The translations under genes and the position numbers were made by a program. Below are positions 25,186 through 32,357 of a stretch of 64,000 bases of DNA, piece by piece; the first letter of the stretch is position 1, and the number at the start of each line of letters is the position of its first letter. Source of the DNA: Palsa-504 sp963753225 (lineage in GTDB: Bacteria > Actinomycetota > Actinomycetes > Streptosporangiales > Streptosporangiaceae); the NCBI GenBank assembly GCA_963753225.1, contig CAVWBQ010000044.1:140840-204839 (forward strand), given 5' to 3'. A model generated the notes under the pieces. The model was not told the DNA's origin, searched no databases, and saw only the letters and a program-made list of their open reading frames with translations.

Positions 25186-25685
25186 CGCGACCGGCGGGGC
25201 CCGAACCGGCAGGGCGCAAGCGGACTGATATCGCGTTCCTGGTCGCGCAGCTTGGCGCCTACGCCGCCGAGAGGTTCGGCGAGCGGGCCGCGGCGCTCGA
25301 CTTCACCCGCCCGCAGGCCGGACTGCTCCGGCTGATCAGCCGCGAACCCGGGCTGAGCCAGCAGGCGGTCGCCCGCAGGCTCGGCACCCCGCCGAGCCGG
25401 CTGGTCGCGCTGGTGGACGGCCTGGAACAGCGCGGCCTGATCGAACGGCGCCGCAACCCCGGCGACCGGCGCAACTACGCGCTGCACCTCACCGCCGCGG
25501 GGGAGCAGGCCATGGCCGCCCTGAGCCACGCCGCCCTGGAGCACGAGCAGGCCATCAGCGCGCCGCTCACCCAGGCCGAACGTGCCCAGCTGAGCAAGCT
25601 CCTAGGCAAGCTTGCCGCCGCGCACGGCCTGGTGCCCGGGATCCACCCCGGCTACCGCAACCTGTCAGCCAAGGAGTCCCGGTAG
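25128..25685 (+). CDS. MarR family transcriptional regulator, N-terminus doubtful
   Basis: 185 residues from ATG 25128. From DIAFLVAQLGAYAAERF onward it is a regular MarR protein: winged helix with LSQQAVARRLGTPPSRLVALVDGLEQ and the wing ERRRNPGDRRNYALHLT. The first ~32 residues (Arg/Pro/Ala-rich) are unlike the family and are coded antisense to the membrane-protein remnant. The likely explanation is a deletion that removed the common upstream region of two divergent genes. Whether a functional start and promoter remain is unclear. Confidence 0.75.
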   Translation: MTGRTGPWPARARRYARCRPRPAGPEPAGRKRTDIAFLVAQLGAYAAERFGERAAALDFTRPQAGLLRLISREPGLSQQAVARRLGTPPSRLVALVDGLEQRGLIERRRNPGDRRNYALHLTAAGEQAMAALSHAALEHEQAISAPLTQAERAQLSKLLGKLAAAHGLVPGIHPGYRNLSAKESR

Positions 25686-25830
25686 ATAAGGCGCCAGGCC
25701 GGGCAGCTCAGTTTGATCGGCGCACGAGGCGCAGGAACCGCCTGAGCCACTGCGGTACCACGCCGTGCCAGAGCCTTGCGACATGGTTGCCGCGCTCATG
25801 CAGTTCCAGGCGCGCGTCCCTAAAATAACC

Positions 25831-25980
25831 CGTCGCTTCGGGATTTCTGGCGCGCTGATGCGCTAACCGCTGGGTCGATGTGCCGCCGGTCCGGTTCTAA
25901 CCGGACCGACGGCCCATCGACCCGGAACCGCCGCCCGGAACCGCCGCCCGGAACCGCCGCCGCGGCTAGCGCCCCGCCCG
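25831..25980 (+). repeat. Dispersed repeat, copy 1, with a 52-base hairpin
   Basis: This segment matches 55827-55963 in the same orientation. The first 30 bases are identical in both copies. Next comes a 52-base hairpin (25872-25923) with 25-base arms, 23 of 25 pairs formed, then GAACCGCCGCC units (three here, two in copy 2, explaining the 13-base length difference), and a shared GCGGCTA.CGCCCCGCCCG end. Its right end overlaps the stop of the SRPBCC gene. It could be a small mobile element or a structured RNA. Confidence 0.8.
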
Positions 25981-26448
25981 GGCCGGTAACGGGGCCGGCG
26001 CGTCGGCGTAGGCCTTTAGCGCCATCAGCGTGCGCGCGCTCTCCGCCCGGAACGCCCGCACCAGCACCGGCTGGACGAGCCGCAGCGACGACGGGATCGT
26101 GAGCGTCACCACCCGCGCCACGCGCGTCACCCCCGCGACGGAGTCCGGCGTGAGCGTGTAGCGCAGGGTCACGTCGACGGTCCCGGCGTGCAGCCGCATC
26201 GTCATCGGCTGATGAAAGGTGATCTTGGCCGGCCGCTCGAACTCGGTGATCGTCCCGTTCCTGACCCCGAACGGGCCGGGTTCACGGTAGGTCGTTCCGA
26301 GGGTCACCGGGTCCGATGAGATCGCCGTGGTGCCGCGGAACGACGAGGACTTCGCGAGCCAGCGATCCTGGCCGCGAAAGTCGGTGATCAGGTCGAAAAC
26401 CTGCTCAGCCGGGCACCGGATGTCGGCCTCGGCCGGGATCACAGGCAT
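25966..26448 (-). CDS. SRPBCC (START/Bet v1-like) family protein
   Basis: 160 residues from ATG at 26448 with GGGAGGA just upstream. ADIRCPAEQVFDLITDF and DRWLAKSSS at the N-terminus, TITEFERPAKITF in the middle and a long C-terminal helix (RAESARTLMALKAYAD) are typical of the polyketide cyclase/SRPBCC fold, which forms a hydrophobic pocket for a small ligand. No ligand or partner can be named. The stop codon lies within the 3' end of repeat copy 1, so the repeat touches the coding sequence. Confidence 0.8.
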   Translation of the reverse strand: MPVIPAEADIRCPAEQVFDLITDFRGQDRWLAKSSSFRGTTAISSDPVTLGTTYREPGPFGVRNGTITEFERPAKITFHQPMTMRLHAGTVDVTLRYTLTPDSVAGVTRVARVVTLTIPSSLRLVQPVLVRAFRAESARTLMALKAYADAPAPLPARAGR

Positions 26449-26517
26449 GGTCCTCCCGGTGCCGGGGCGAGTTACGAGCCCGTTCGGCACTTACCATGGC
26501 CTCGGACCTGGCCGCTG

Positions 26518-26637
26518 TCAACCGGCCGCGTCAACCGGCCGCGTCAACCGGCCGCGTCAACCGGCCGCGTCAACCGGCCGCTGTCAACCGGCTGTTATCA
26601 ACCGGCCGCCAGTCAGCCGGCCGGGTCAGCTGGCCCG
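26518..26637. repeat. 13-base tandem repeat between SRPBCC and whiB7-like genes
   Basis: Four perfect units of tcaaccggccgcg (26518-26569) are followed by five or so decaying units to about 26637. The array begins in the gap and its degenerate end runs over the last codons of the WhiB7-like gene, whose stop is at 26626. Confidence 0.85.
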
Positions 26638-26910
26638 GGCCCGCCGGCCCGGGTGACCGCGCGGCCGCTTGTAGGCGATGATCCTGCCCTTCTCGAAGAT
26701 CTCGCCGCCCCAGACGCCGAACGGTTCGGCCCGGTCGATCGCCCCCGCCAGGCACGGCCGTCGCAGCGGGCAGCTCTCGCACATCGCCTTGGCCAGCTCG
26801 AGATCAGCAGGATGCTCGGAGAACCACAGCTGCGTGTCGTCGCTACAGGGCAGTGGATTGCCCAGGTCAGCGGCTCGCCTGGCCAACGTGGCCAGCGAGA
26901 TGCTAGTCAT
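26626..26910 (-). CDS. whiB7: WhiB7-like transcription factor
   Basis: 94 residues, ATG at 26910 after GGGGGTG. Four cysteines (PCSDD, then MCESCPLRRPC) are placed to hold an iron-sulfur cluster, followed by the GVWGGE turn that contacts the principal sigma factor. The tail KRPRGHPGRRAR is an AT-hook-like element, which is the mark of WhiB7, although the usual RGRP reads RGHP here. WhiB7 activates intrinsic antibiotic-resistance genes with the housekeeping sigma factor. The assignment to the WhiB7 branch is good but rests on the AT-hook and on AEPFGVWGGEIFEKG. Confidence 0.8.
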   Translation of the reverse strand: MTSISLATLARRAADLGNPLPCSDDTQLWFSEHPADLELAKAMCESCPLRRPCLAGAIDRAEPFGVWGGEIFEKGRIIAYKRPRGHPGRRARAS

Positions 26911-27045
26911 GTCGCTTCACCCCCGTGAGGCGTAACTCCGGATTCCCCGTAAACCCGGACATCTTGATTCTGCACCATGCCATCCCGGCTGGCATCAGCC
27001 GCATGGCTGATATCTCCACCGTAATTGCCCGCATACGGCCTGTCG
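26911..27045 (-). promoter_or_regulatory. Leader of the WhiB7-like gene with small hairpins and a possible short leader ORF
   Basis: On the minus strand two small stems are seen (ATGCCA/TGGCAT and TCAGCC/GGCTGA). A short open frame that includes MRAITVEISAMRLM ends with a TAG (26905-26903) that overlaps the first codons of the WhiB7-like gene in another frame. WhiB7 genes in other actinobacteria are controlled by leader attenuation; a similar set-up is possible but not proven here. Confidence 0.4.
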
Positions 27046-27306
27046 TCACCGCGCCTGGTAGCGCGCGATGATGACGCCGGTCGTGGTGCCGACGGTTTCC
27101 GCCAGCCGTAGGTCGGCGGGCGCGCCCTCGGGGAACAGGCGCCGGCCGCCCCGACCGACCCCCATGAAGTCGGCCATCACCTCGTCGCTGCCGGCCTGCG
27201 CCCACCCGCCGCGGTTAAATCCGCCGCTGGTGTCCTCGTCCGGGCGGGCCGGGGCCTGCATCACGCCGTCGAGCGACATGTGGTTGATGACGGTCAGCTT
27301 CCGCAT
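27046..27306 (-). pseudogene. Dihydrofolate-reductase-like (RibD C-terminal domain) gene with an internal deletion
   Basis: Start ATG at 27306 follows GGAAAGGAA. Residues 1-50 are the normal N-terminus of the family (MRKLTVINHMSLDGVMQAPA, then SDEVMADFMG), and residues ~55-86 are the normal C-terminus (GGRRLFPEGAPADLRL, TTTGVIIARYQAR). The middle ~90-100 residues, with the NADPH-binding part, are missing, yet the frame is kept. Family members have about 190 residues. An 86-residue fusion of both ends is unlikely to fold as an enzyme. Confidence 0.75.
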
Positions 27307-27380
27307 GGCTGTGTTCCTTTCCGGCAGGGACCTTTCATTCCCTACACGAACGCGCCCGGCCCGGATCGACATCTGCCAGG

Positions 27381-28208
27381 ATGGCCGCGATGGCCACCGT
27401 CGTCGCGTTCCACGCCCACCCGGATGACGAGGTGCTGCTGACCGGCGGCACGCTGGCCCGGCTGGCCGCCGAGGGTCATCGCACGGTCGTGGTGGTGGCC
27501 TGCTGCGGCGGGCTGGGCCGGGGCATCATCGCCGACCCGGAGACCAGGCTGGCCGAACTGAGGGCCAGCGCGGCCCTCCTCGGCGTGGCCCGGGTCGTAC
27601 ACCTGGGCTACGCGGACAGCGGGCACGGCCCGGTGCTCTACCCCGATCCGCCCGGCCAGGTCAGGTTCGCCCGCGCGGACCCGGACGAGGCCGCGCGCAA
27701 GCTGGCCGCCCTGCTCCGCGAGGAAGGCGCCGACCTGCTGCTCAGCTATGACCCGCAGGGCCACTACGGGCACCGGGACCACGTCATGGTGCATCGGGTC
27801 GGCGCCCGGGCCGCCCGGCTGGCCGCGAACGTCAGGGTCCTCGAGGGCACGGCGCCGCGGGAGACGATCCGTCGGCTGTTCGCCCCGGTGCGGGTGCTGC
27901 GACTGGTGGTCAGGCACGACCTGGCGGTGATGCGGGCCGGGTCCACCCCCAGGTCGGCGATCACGCACCGGATCGACGTGCGCCGGTTCGCCGCGCAGAA
28001 GCAGGCGGCGCTGGCCGCGCACCGGACCCAGGTCTACGGCCGGGGGCGGGCCGGGCGCTTGTTCCGGCTGGTCGTCAGGCTGCCCGTACCGCTGTTCGGG
28101 CTGGTCGCGGGGCGGGAATGGTACGCCGAGCCGGGCGCGAGGTCCGCCCGGCCGGTCGGCGACGTGCTGCGGCCCGCGGCCCAGGCCCAGGGCACGGTCA
28201 GGCGCTGA
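27381..28208 (+). CDS. PIG-L family N-deacetylase
   Basis: 275 residues from ATG 27381 (a second ATG lies at 27390). The zinc-binding motifs are AFHAHPDDE near the N-terminus and GHYGHRDHVMVH around residue 130, as in MshB, LmbE and other GlcNAc-type deacetylases. These remove acetyl groups from N-acetylated sugars or mycothiol-pathway intermediates. No mycothiol gene is next to it, so it could be a general PIG-L paralogue. The stop overlaps the convergent XRE gene by 11 bases. Confidence 0.85.
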   Translation: MAAMATVVAFHAHPDDEVLLTGGTLARLAAEGHRTVVVVACCGGLGRGIIADPETRLAELRASAALLGVARVVHLGYADSGHGPVLYPDPPGQVRFARADPDEAARKLAALLREEGADLLLSYDPQGHYGHRDHVMVHRVGARAARLAANVRVLEGTAPRETIRRLFAPVRVLRLVVRHDLAVMRAGSTPRSAITHRIDVRRFAAQKQAALAAHRTQVYGRGRAGRLFRLVVRLPVPLFGLVAGREWYAEPGARSARPVGDVLRPAAQAQGTVRR

Positions 28209-28461
28209 GCGCCTCGGAGGGTTCGGCGCAGGCCTGCGCGATCTCCTCCAGCGCCAGGCCGAGCGCCCCGGCCAGCGCGGCCACGGTGAAGAAGGCGGGG
28301 GTGGCGATGCGGCCGGTCTCGATCTTGCGCAGCGTTTCCGCGGGAACGCCGGAGACGGCCGCGATCTCGGCCATGCTGCGCGTCCCGCGCGCCCCGCGCA
28401 GCAGCATGCCGAGCCGCTGGCCCCGCTCGTGTTCCAGGCGGCTCAGTGGCGGTCGGACCAT
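28198..28461 (-). CDS. XRE-family DNA-binding protein
   Basis: 87 residues. A lambda-repressor-like helix-turn-helix is visible as SMAEIAAVSGVPAETLRKIETGR followed by a second helical stretch (TVAALAGALGLALEEIAQ). It has no sensor domain. It is divergent from the methionine aminopeptidase gene, with an ATACCGGTAT palindrome between them, so it may regulate itself and that gene. Confidence 0.8.
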   Translation of the reverse strand: MVRPPLSRLEHERGQRLGMLLRGARGTRSMAEIAAVSGVPAETLRKIETGRIATPAFFTVAALAGALGLALEEIAQACAEPSEALSA

Positions 28462-28473
28462 ACCGTGATAGTA

Positions 28474-28483
28474 ATACCGGTAT
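28474..28483. promoter_or_regulatory. Palindrome in the XRE/map gap
   Basis: ATACCGGTAT, a perfect 10-base palindrome within an AT-rich stretch of the 51-base divergent gap, overlaps a possible -10 sequence TATAGT (28481-28486) reading toward map. It is a good candidate operator for the small XRE protein. Confidence 0.5.
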
Positions 28484-28512
28484 AGTTATCCCGCAAAGGG
28501 AGGTGCAGGCCG

Positions 28513-29280
28513 GTGGTCGAGATCAAGACACCCGCGGAGATCGAGGCGATGCGCGGCGCCGGGCAGGTGGTCGCGCAGATCCTGGCCGCCGTGCGGGACC
28601 AGGCCAAGGCCGGGATGCGGACGGCCGAACTGGACGAGGTAGCCATGGGCGTGCTGGCCCGGGCCGGGGCCTACTCGCCGTTCCTGAACTACCAGCCCGG
28701 CTTCGCCCCGATCCCGTTCCCGGCGACCATCTGCACCTCGGTGAACGACGCCGCGCTGCACGGCATCCCCGGCCGGTACAAGCTGGCCGACGGCGACCTG
28801 CTCAGCGTGGACTGCGGCGCCGTGCTGGACGGCTGGACGGCCGACGCGGCGGTCTCGTTCACCATCGGTACGCCGCGCCCGGCCGACAAGCGGCTGATCG
28901 ACGTCACCAGGGACGCGCTGCGCGCGGGCATCGCCGCCGCCGTTCCCGGCGCGCGGATCGGGGACATCTCCGCCGCCATCGGCGCGGTCGGCCGCGCCGC
29001 GGGCTACGGGATCTGCACCGACTTCGGCGGCCACGGGGTCGGCCGGTCCATGCACGAAGACCCGTCGGTCCCCAACGAGGGCCCGGCCGGGCGCGGCGTC
29101 CGGCTCGTCCCCGGGCTGGTCATCGCCATCGAGCCGTGGTTCCTGGCCGGCGGCAGGGACATGTACCGGATCGACCGCGACGGCTGGACTATCCGCAGCG
29201 GTGACGGCAGCCGGGCGGCGCACGCCGAGCACACGGTGGCCGTCACCAAGGGCGGCCCGCAGGTCCTCACCGTCCTTTAG
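28513..29280 (+). CDS. map: Type I methionyl aminopeptidase
   Basis: 255 residues from GTG 28513, 8 bases after GGGAGGTG. It removes the initiator methionine from new proteins. The metal ligands of the pita-bread fold are visible: Asp in SVDCGA, Asp in WTADAAVSF, His in GGHGVGRSMHEDP, Glu in VIAIEPWF and Glu in AAHAEHTVAV. It is away from the ribosomal-protein cluster where the main map usually lies with adk, so it is probably a second copy. Confidence 0.9.
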   Translation: MVEIKTPAEIEAMRGAGQVVAQILAAVRDQAKAGMRTAELDEVAMGVLARAGAYSPFLNYQPGFAPIPFPATICTSVNDAALHGIPGRYKLADGDLLSVDCGAVLDGWTADAAVSFTIGTPRPADKRLIDVTRDALRAGIAAAVPGARIGDISAAIGAVGRAAGYGICTDFGGHGVGRSMHEDPSVPNEGPAGRGVRLVPGLVIAIEPWFLAGGRDMYRIDRDGWTIRSGDGSRAAHAEHTVAVTKGGPQVLTVL

Positions 29281-29450
29281 TACCGAACGACCCCGGCGCG
29301 TGCCCTTGCGCCGCCGTGCCCTGACCCTTCGCCAGGCCGGCCTGGCCCGCCCGCGGGTGGGCTTCCGCCGGGTCGTGGCGCTGGACCTCGGCCCCATGAC
29401 CAGCAAGGCAGGCGGTTCATCTCCGTGTCCGCCCCGCATACGCTGAGTTG

Positions 29451-30107
29451 ATGCAGCTAGTGTCAGGGTCGCTGCGCCGGCCGACCGCGATGCTGGTGGC
29501 GGCCTGCTTGGCGGCGATGGTGGTGACCGCGGCGCGCCTCCCCGGTTTCGGGCTGCCGGCATGGCTCGACGCGACGTTCGACCCGCGGCTCCAGGCGCTC
29601 CAGGGCCGGTTTCCCTGGCTGCTGAACTGGCTGCCCCACTTGGGCGAGCTGATACCGGTGACCGTGATGACGTTCACGCTGATGCTGTCGTGCGCGATCA
29701 CCCGACAGTGGCGGGGAGCCGTGCTGACGGCCGTGGCAGTGCCCGTCGCGATCGGGCTTACCGATTACGTGCTCAAGCCGTCCGTCGGCGAGGCCATCGG
29801 GCAGGCCTTTCCCAGCGGACATGCCACCAGCAGCTTCGCGCTGGCGACCATCTTCGCCGTCCTGCTCGCCAGCCCGCCGTGCCGCCGCGTGCCTGGCGGC
29901 GTCCGGCTGCTGCTCGCGCTCATGGCGGTCCTGCTGGCGGCGGCCGTCGCGGCCGCCATGGTGGCCATCGGGTCGCACACCTTCACCGATGCCGTGGGCG
30001 GCGCCGCGTTCGGCACCGGCGTGGTCCTGGCCTGTGCGTTCAGCCTCGATGCGCTGGGCAGCCTGCGGCTGCGAGAACCAGCGGCGCCACCTCCTCCTGC
30101 CGGGTGA
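29451..30107 (+). CDS. PAP2-superfamily membrane phosphatase
   Basis: 218 residues from ATG 29451 (a TTG is just ahead). Five or six hydrophobic helices; the catalytic motifs are LKPSVGEAIGQ...PSGHATSSFALA in the middle and GSHTFTDAVGGAAFG near the end, matching the lipid phosphatase (phosphatidic acid or undecaprenyl-pyrophosphate type) family. In motif 1 the usual arginine of KxxxxxxRP is not evident. The last 68 bases overlap the end of the convergent phosphodiesterase gene. Confidence 0.8.
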   Translation: MQLVSGSLRRPTAMLVAACLAAMVVTAARLPGFGLPAWLDATFDPRLQALQGRFPWLLNWLPHLGELIPVTVMTFTLMLSCAITRQWRGAVLTAVAVPVAIGLTDYVLKPSVGEAIGQAFPSGHATSSFALATIFAVLLASPPCRRVPGGVRLLLALMAVLLAAAVAAAMVAIGSHTFTDAVGGAAFGTGVVLACAFSLDALGSLRLREPAAPPPPAG

Positions 30108-30900
30108 TCAGCGGCGGGGCGCCCGGCCGGATGCCGGGGCCCGCGGCGGTCGCCCATGCGGTCGCGACCTCGGGCTCGCGGCCGCCGTGCCCGCCCTCCT
30201 CCAGGTGCCCGTGGTCGGTGACCACCACGATGGTCCAGTCTTCATCCGGGCCGGACGGCCGGGAGCGGACCGCCGCCACGAGCCGTCCGACCCGCTGGTC
30301 GGTGGCCCGAAGGGCCGCCCGGTAGGCGGCTCCAGAGCCGGTGGCGTGCCCGGCGAAATCGACGGCGCCGAGGTAGACGAACGACACCCGGGGCGCCGGT
30401 CCGGCCAGGATCGCCGCGGCGCGCGCCGTGGTGGCCTCGTCGGCGGCATCCCACGCGGCCAGGACTGCCTCCCCGCTGGCTTCCCTGGCGGTGTCGAAGG
30501 CCAGGCCGGTCTTTGGCACGGCGGTGAACTCGCGCGTGCTGGCCTCCGCGAACAGCGGTCCGCCGTCCTCGGGCAGCGCCAGCGGCGGCCACCCGCTGAC
30601 CGCGAGCAGCGTGGGCAGCCCGGCCCGGGTGGCCAGGGTCACGAAGTCGGGGTGCTCGGCCAGTCGGTGGCCGGTCAGGTCGTTGCCGGTGATGCCGTGT
30701 CCGGCCACCCCGGTGCCGGTGGCGATCGTCGCCCAGCACGGCCCGGACCAGGTCGGCGTGGCCTCGTCCACCGGGACCGGGGCCAGGAAGCCGGCCTGCC
30801 CGAGCGCCCAGACCGACGGCGCGCTATCCGGCCCCAGGAAGTCGAACCGGACCCCGTCCATCCCGACGACCATGACGTGCCCGCCATCGGGCGCGCTCAT
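30040..30900 (-). CDS. Alkaline-phosphatase-superfamily phosphodiesterase
   Basis: 286 residues from ATG 30900. Metal and nucleophile motifs of the type I nucleotide pyrophosphatase/phosphodiesterase fold are seen: MDGVRFDFL, ATPTWSGPCWAT (nucleophile Thr or Ser), DFAGHATGSG, and VTDHGHLEEGGHGG. No signal peptide is clear, so it is probably cytoplasmic, acting on nucleotide sugars or similar diesters. Upstream in-frame codons would only add low-complexity residues. It overlaps the PAP2 gene tail by 68 bases, which is long for a convergent pair. Confidence 0.85.
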   Translation of the reverse strand: MSAPDGGHVMVVGMDGVRFDFLGPDSAPSVWALGQAGFLAPVPVDEATPTWSGPCWATIATGTGVAGHGITGNDLTGHRLAEHPDFVTLATRAGLPTLLAVSGWPPLALPEDGGPLFAEASTREFTAVPKTGLAFDTAREASGEAVLAAWDAADEATTARAAAILAGPAPRVSFVYLGAVDFAGHATGSGAAYRAALRATDQRVGRLVAAVRSRPSGPDEDWTIVVVTDHGHLEEGGHGGREPEVATAWATAAGPGIRPGAPPLITRQEEVAPLVLAAAGCPAHRG

Positions 30901-31106
30901 TGCGGCAGTTCCGTGCCGGCACTTTCGGCGCAGTGCCCGCCGGTGCCGGTGGCTGCCGGGTCGTCGCTGACCGCCTGGCAGGCCTGCGTCACCGGCGCCA
31001 GCGACATGTCGTCCGGCGCGGCCATCAGCCCGAGCCCGTGATGAACACGCGAGACACCAGACTCCCTCCGGCGCTCCCGCGTAGGCTCTATCCGGAAGGG
31101 AGCACG

Positions 31107-31382
31107 ATGTCATCCTCACCGGAGTCACCGCACCTCGACAACCGCCACCGGAACACGCTGCGCCAGATCTTCGAGCACCCCGTAAGCCACAACATCGAGT
31201 GGCACGCGGTGACCTCGCTGCTCGACGCGATCGGCACTGTCACCGTCCATGGCGGCAAGGTCACCATCACTGTCGGCGCCGAGCGCCAGATCTTCGACCA
31301 TCCGGTCGGCAAGGACGTCGACGCCCAGATGGTCGTCGACCTGCGCCGCATGCTCACCGCCGCCGGCTACACCCCCTCCTGA
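31107..31382 (+). CDS. Small HicA-like hypothetical protein
   Basis: 91 residues, ATG at 31107, 5 bases after AAGGGAG. The sequence has an internal echo: IFEHPVSHNIEWHAVTSLLD early and IFDHPVGKDVDAQMVVDLRR late. The pattern of strands and a VTSLLDAIG helix resembles dsRBD-like or HicA-like folds, but there is no adjacent HicB-type antitoxin, and the catalytic histidine of HicA cannot be placed. The function is unknown. Confidence 0.7.
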   Translation: MSSSPESPHLDNRHRNTLRQIFEHPVSHNIEWHAVTSLLDAIGTVTVHGGKVTITVGAERQIFDHPVGKDVDAQMVVDLRRMLTAAGYTPS

Positions 31383-31624
31383 ACCCCGGCTGGGCCGGAA
31401 CCACAGCACCGGACCGCCCGCCCCGGACCGCCCGCCCCGGCCCGGCCATGTCCTCGTCGGCCGGCTCCCGCCGCAGCCGCCCGAACTCCTCCTATGGCAC
31501 CGCGCGGGCCCACATGTCAAGATCGGTTAGATCGACAGTGCCCGGATCTATGCCACGGGGCATAGCCAGATAGTTTGGCACCAAACGAACAGGCCCCGCA
31601 ACGGCGGGTGAGAGGCTGGGCAAG

Positions 31625-32302
31625 ATGCGGGTGGTCGTAGTCAGGCACCACGACATTGATTCGGCCGGCTTCATCGCCGACGCGTTCGAGGCGCGCGGTG
31701 CCTCGCTGGCCGTGCACCTCTTCCCCGATGAAGGCCCGCTGCCCGCGCTCGACGGCGCGGACCACGTGATCGTGCTCGGCGCGGTCAGCTCGGTCAACGA
31801 CCCGGATCCCTGGATCGCCGAGGAGCTGGCCTGGCTGCGCGCGGCCGACGCGGCGGGAGTGCCGGTGCTCGGGATCTGCTTCGGCGCGCAGGCGCTGTGC
31901 GCGGCGCTGGGCGGCCGGGTCGAGGCGATGGCGGGCAAGGAGGTCGGCTGGTTCGCGGTCGAGTCGGCCGACGAGGACGCGGTCCCTGCCGGTCCCTGGC
32001 TGGAGTTCCACAACGACCGCTGCCTGCTGCCCGCCGACGCCACTGTGCTGGCCCGCAACGACGCCGCTGTACAGGCGTTCCGGATCGGCCGTCACCTGGC
32101 CGTCCAGTTCCACCCCGAGGTGGACGGCCCGCAGCTCAAGCGCTGGCTGGACGCGCACACAGACGCCGAAACCAGGCAGCTCGGAATCGACTCCGACCAG
32201 TTCCTGGCCGACACCATCCGCGAGGAGCCAGCCGCCCGGGCCCGGGCGGACCGGCTGGTCGCCGCGGCGCTGGACCTGAGGGACAGTCCAGACAATCGGT
32301 GA
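31625..32302 (+). CDS. Class I glutamine amidotransferase-like protein
   Basis: 225 residues. The nucleophile-elbow GICFGAQALC (Cys ~87) and the His/Glu pair in AVQFHPEVDG make a complete catalytic triad of the GATase1 family. There is no synthetase domain or neighbour, so the ammonia acceptor is unknown; free-standing relatives include gamma-glutamyl hydrolases of polyamine breakdown and GMP-synthase-like proteins. It is followed after 55 bases by the TPR regulator in the same direction. Confidence 0.85.
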   Translation: MRVVVVRHHDIDSAGFIADAFEARGASLAVHLFPDEGPLPALDGADHVIVLGAVSSVNDPDPWIAEELAWLRAADAAGVPVLGICFGAQALCAALGGRVEAMAGKEVGWFAVESADEDAVPAGPWLEFHNDRCLLPADATVLARNDAAVQAFRIGRHLAVQFHPEVDGPQLKRWLDAHTDAETRQLGIDSDQFLADTIREEPAARARADRLVAAALDLRDSPDNR

Positions 32303-32357
32303 CAGCGCCGGACACAGCCTGTCCCGGCGGAACTCCCGGCCGTTACCATAACCCCCT

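Noticed and set aside
29281..29450. Possible small gene or tRNA between map and the PAP2 gene
   Set aside because: No cloverleaf and no coding-type sequence with a ribosome site.
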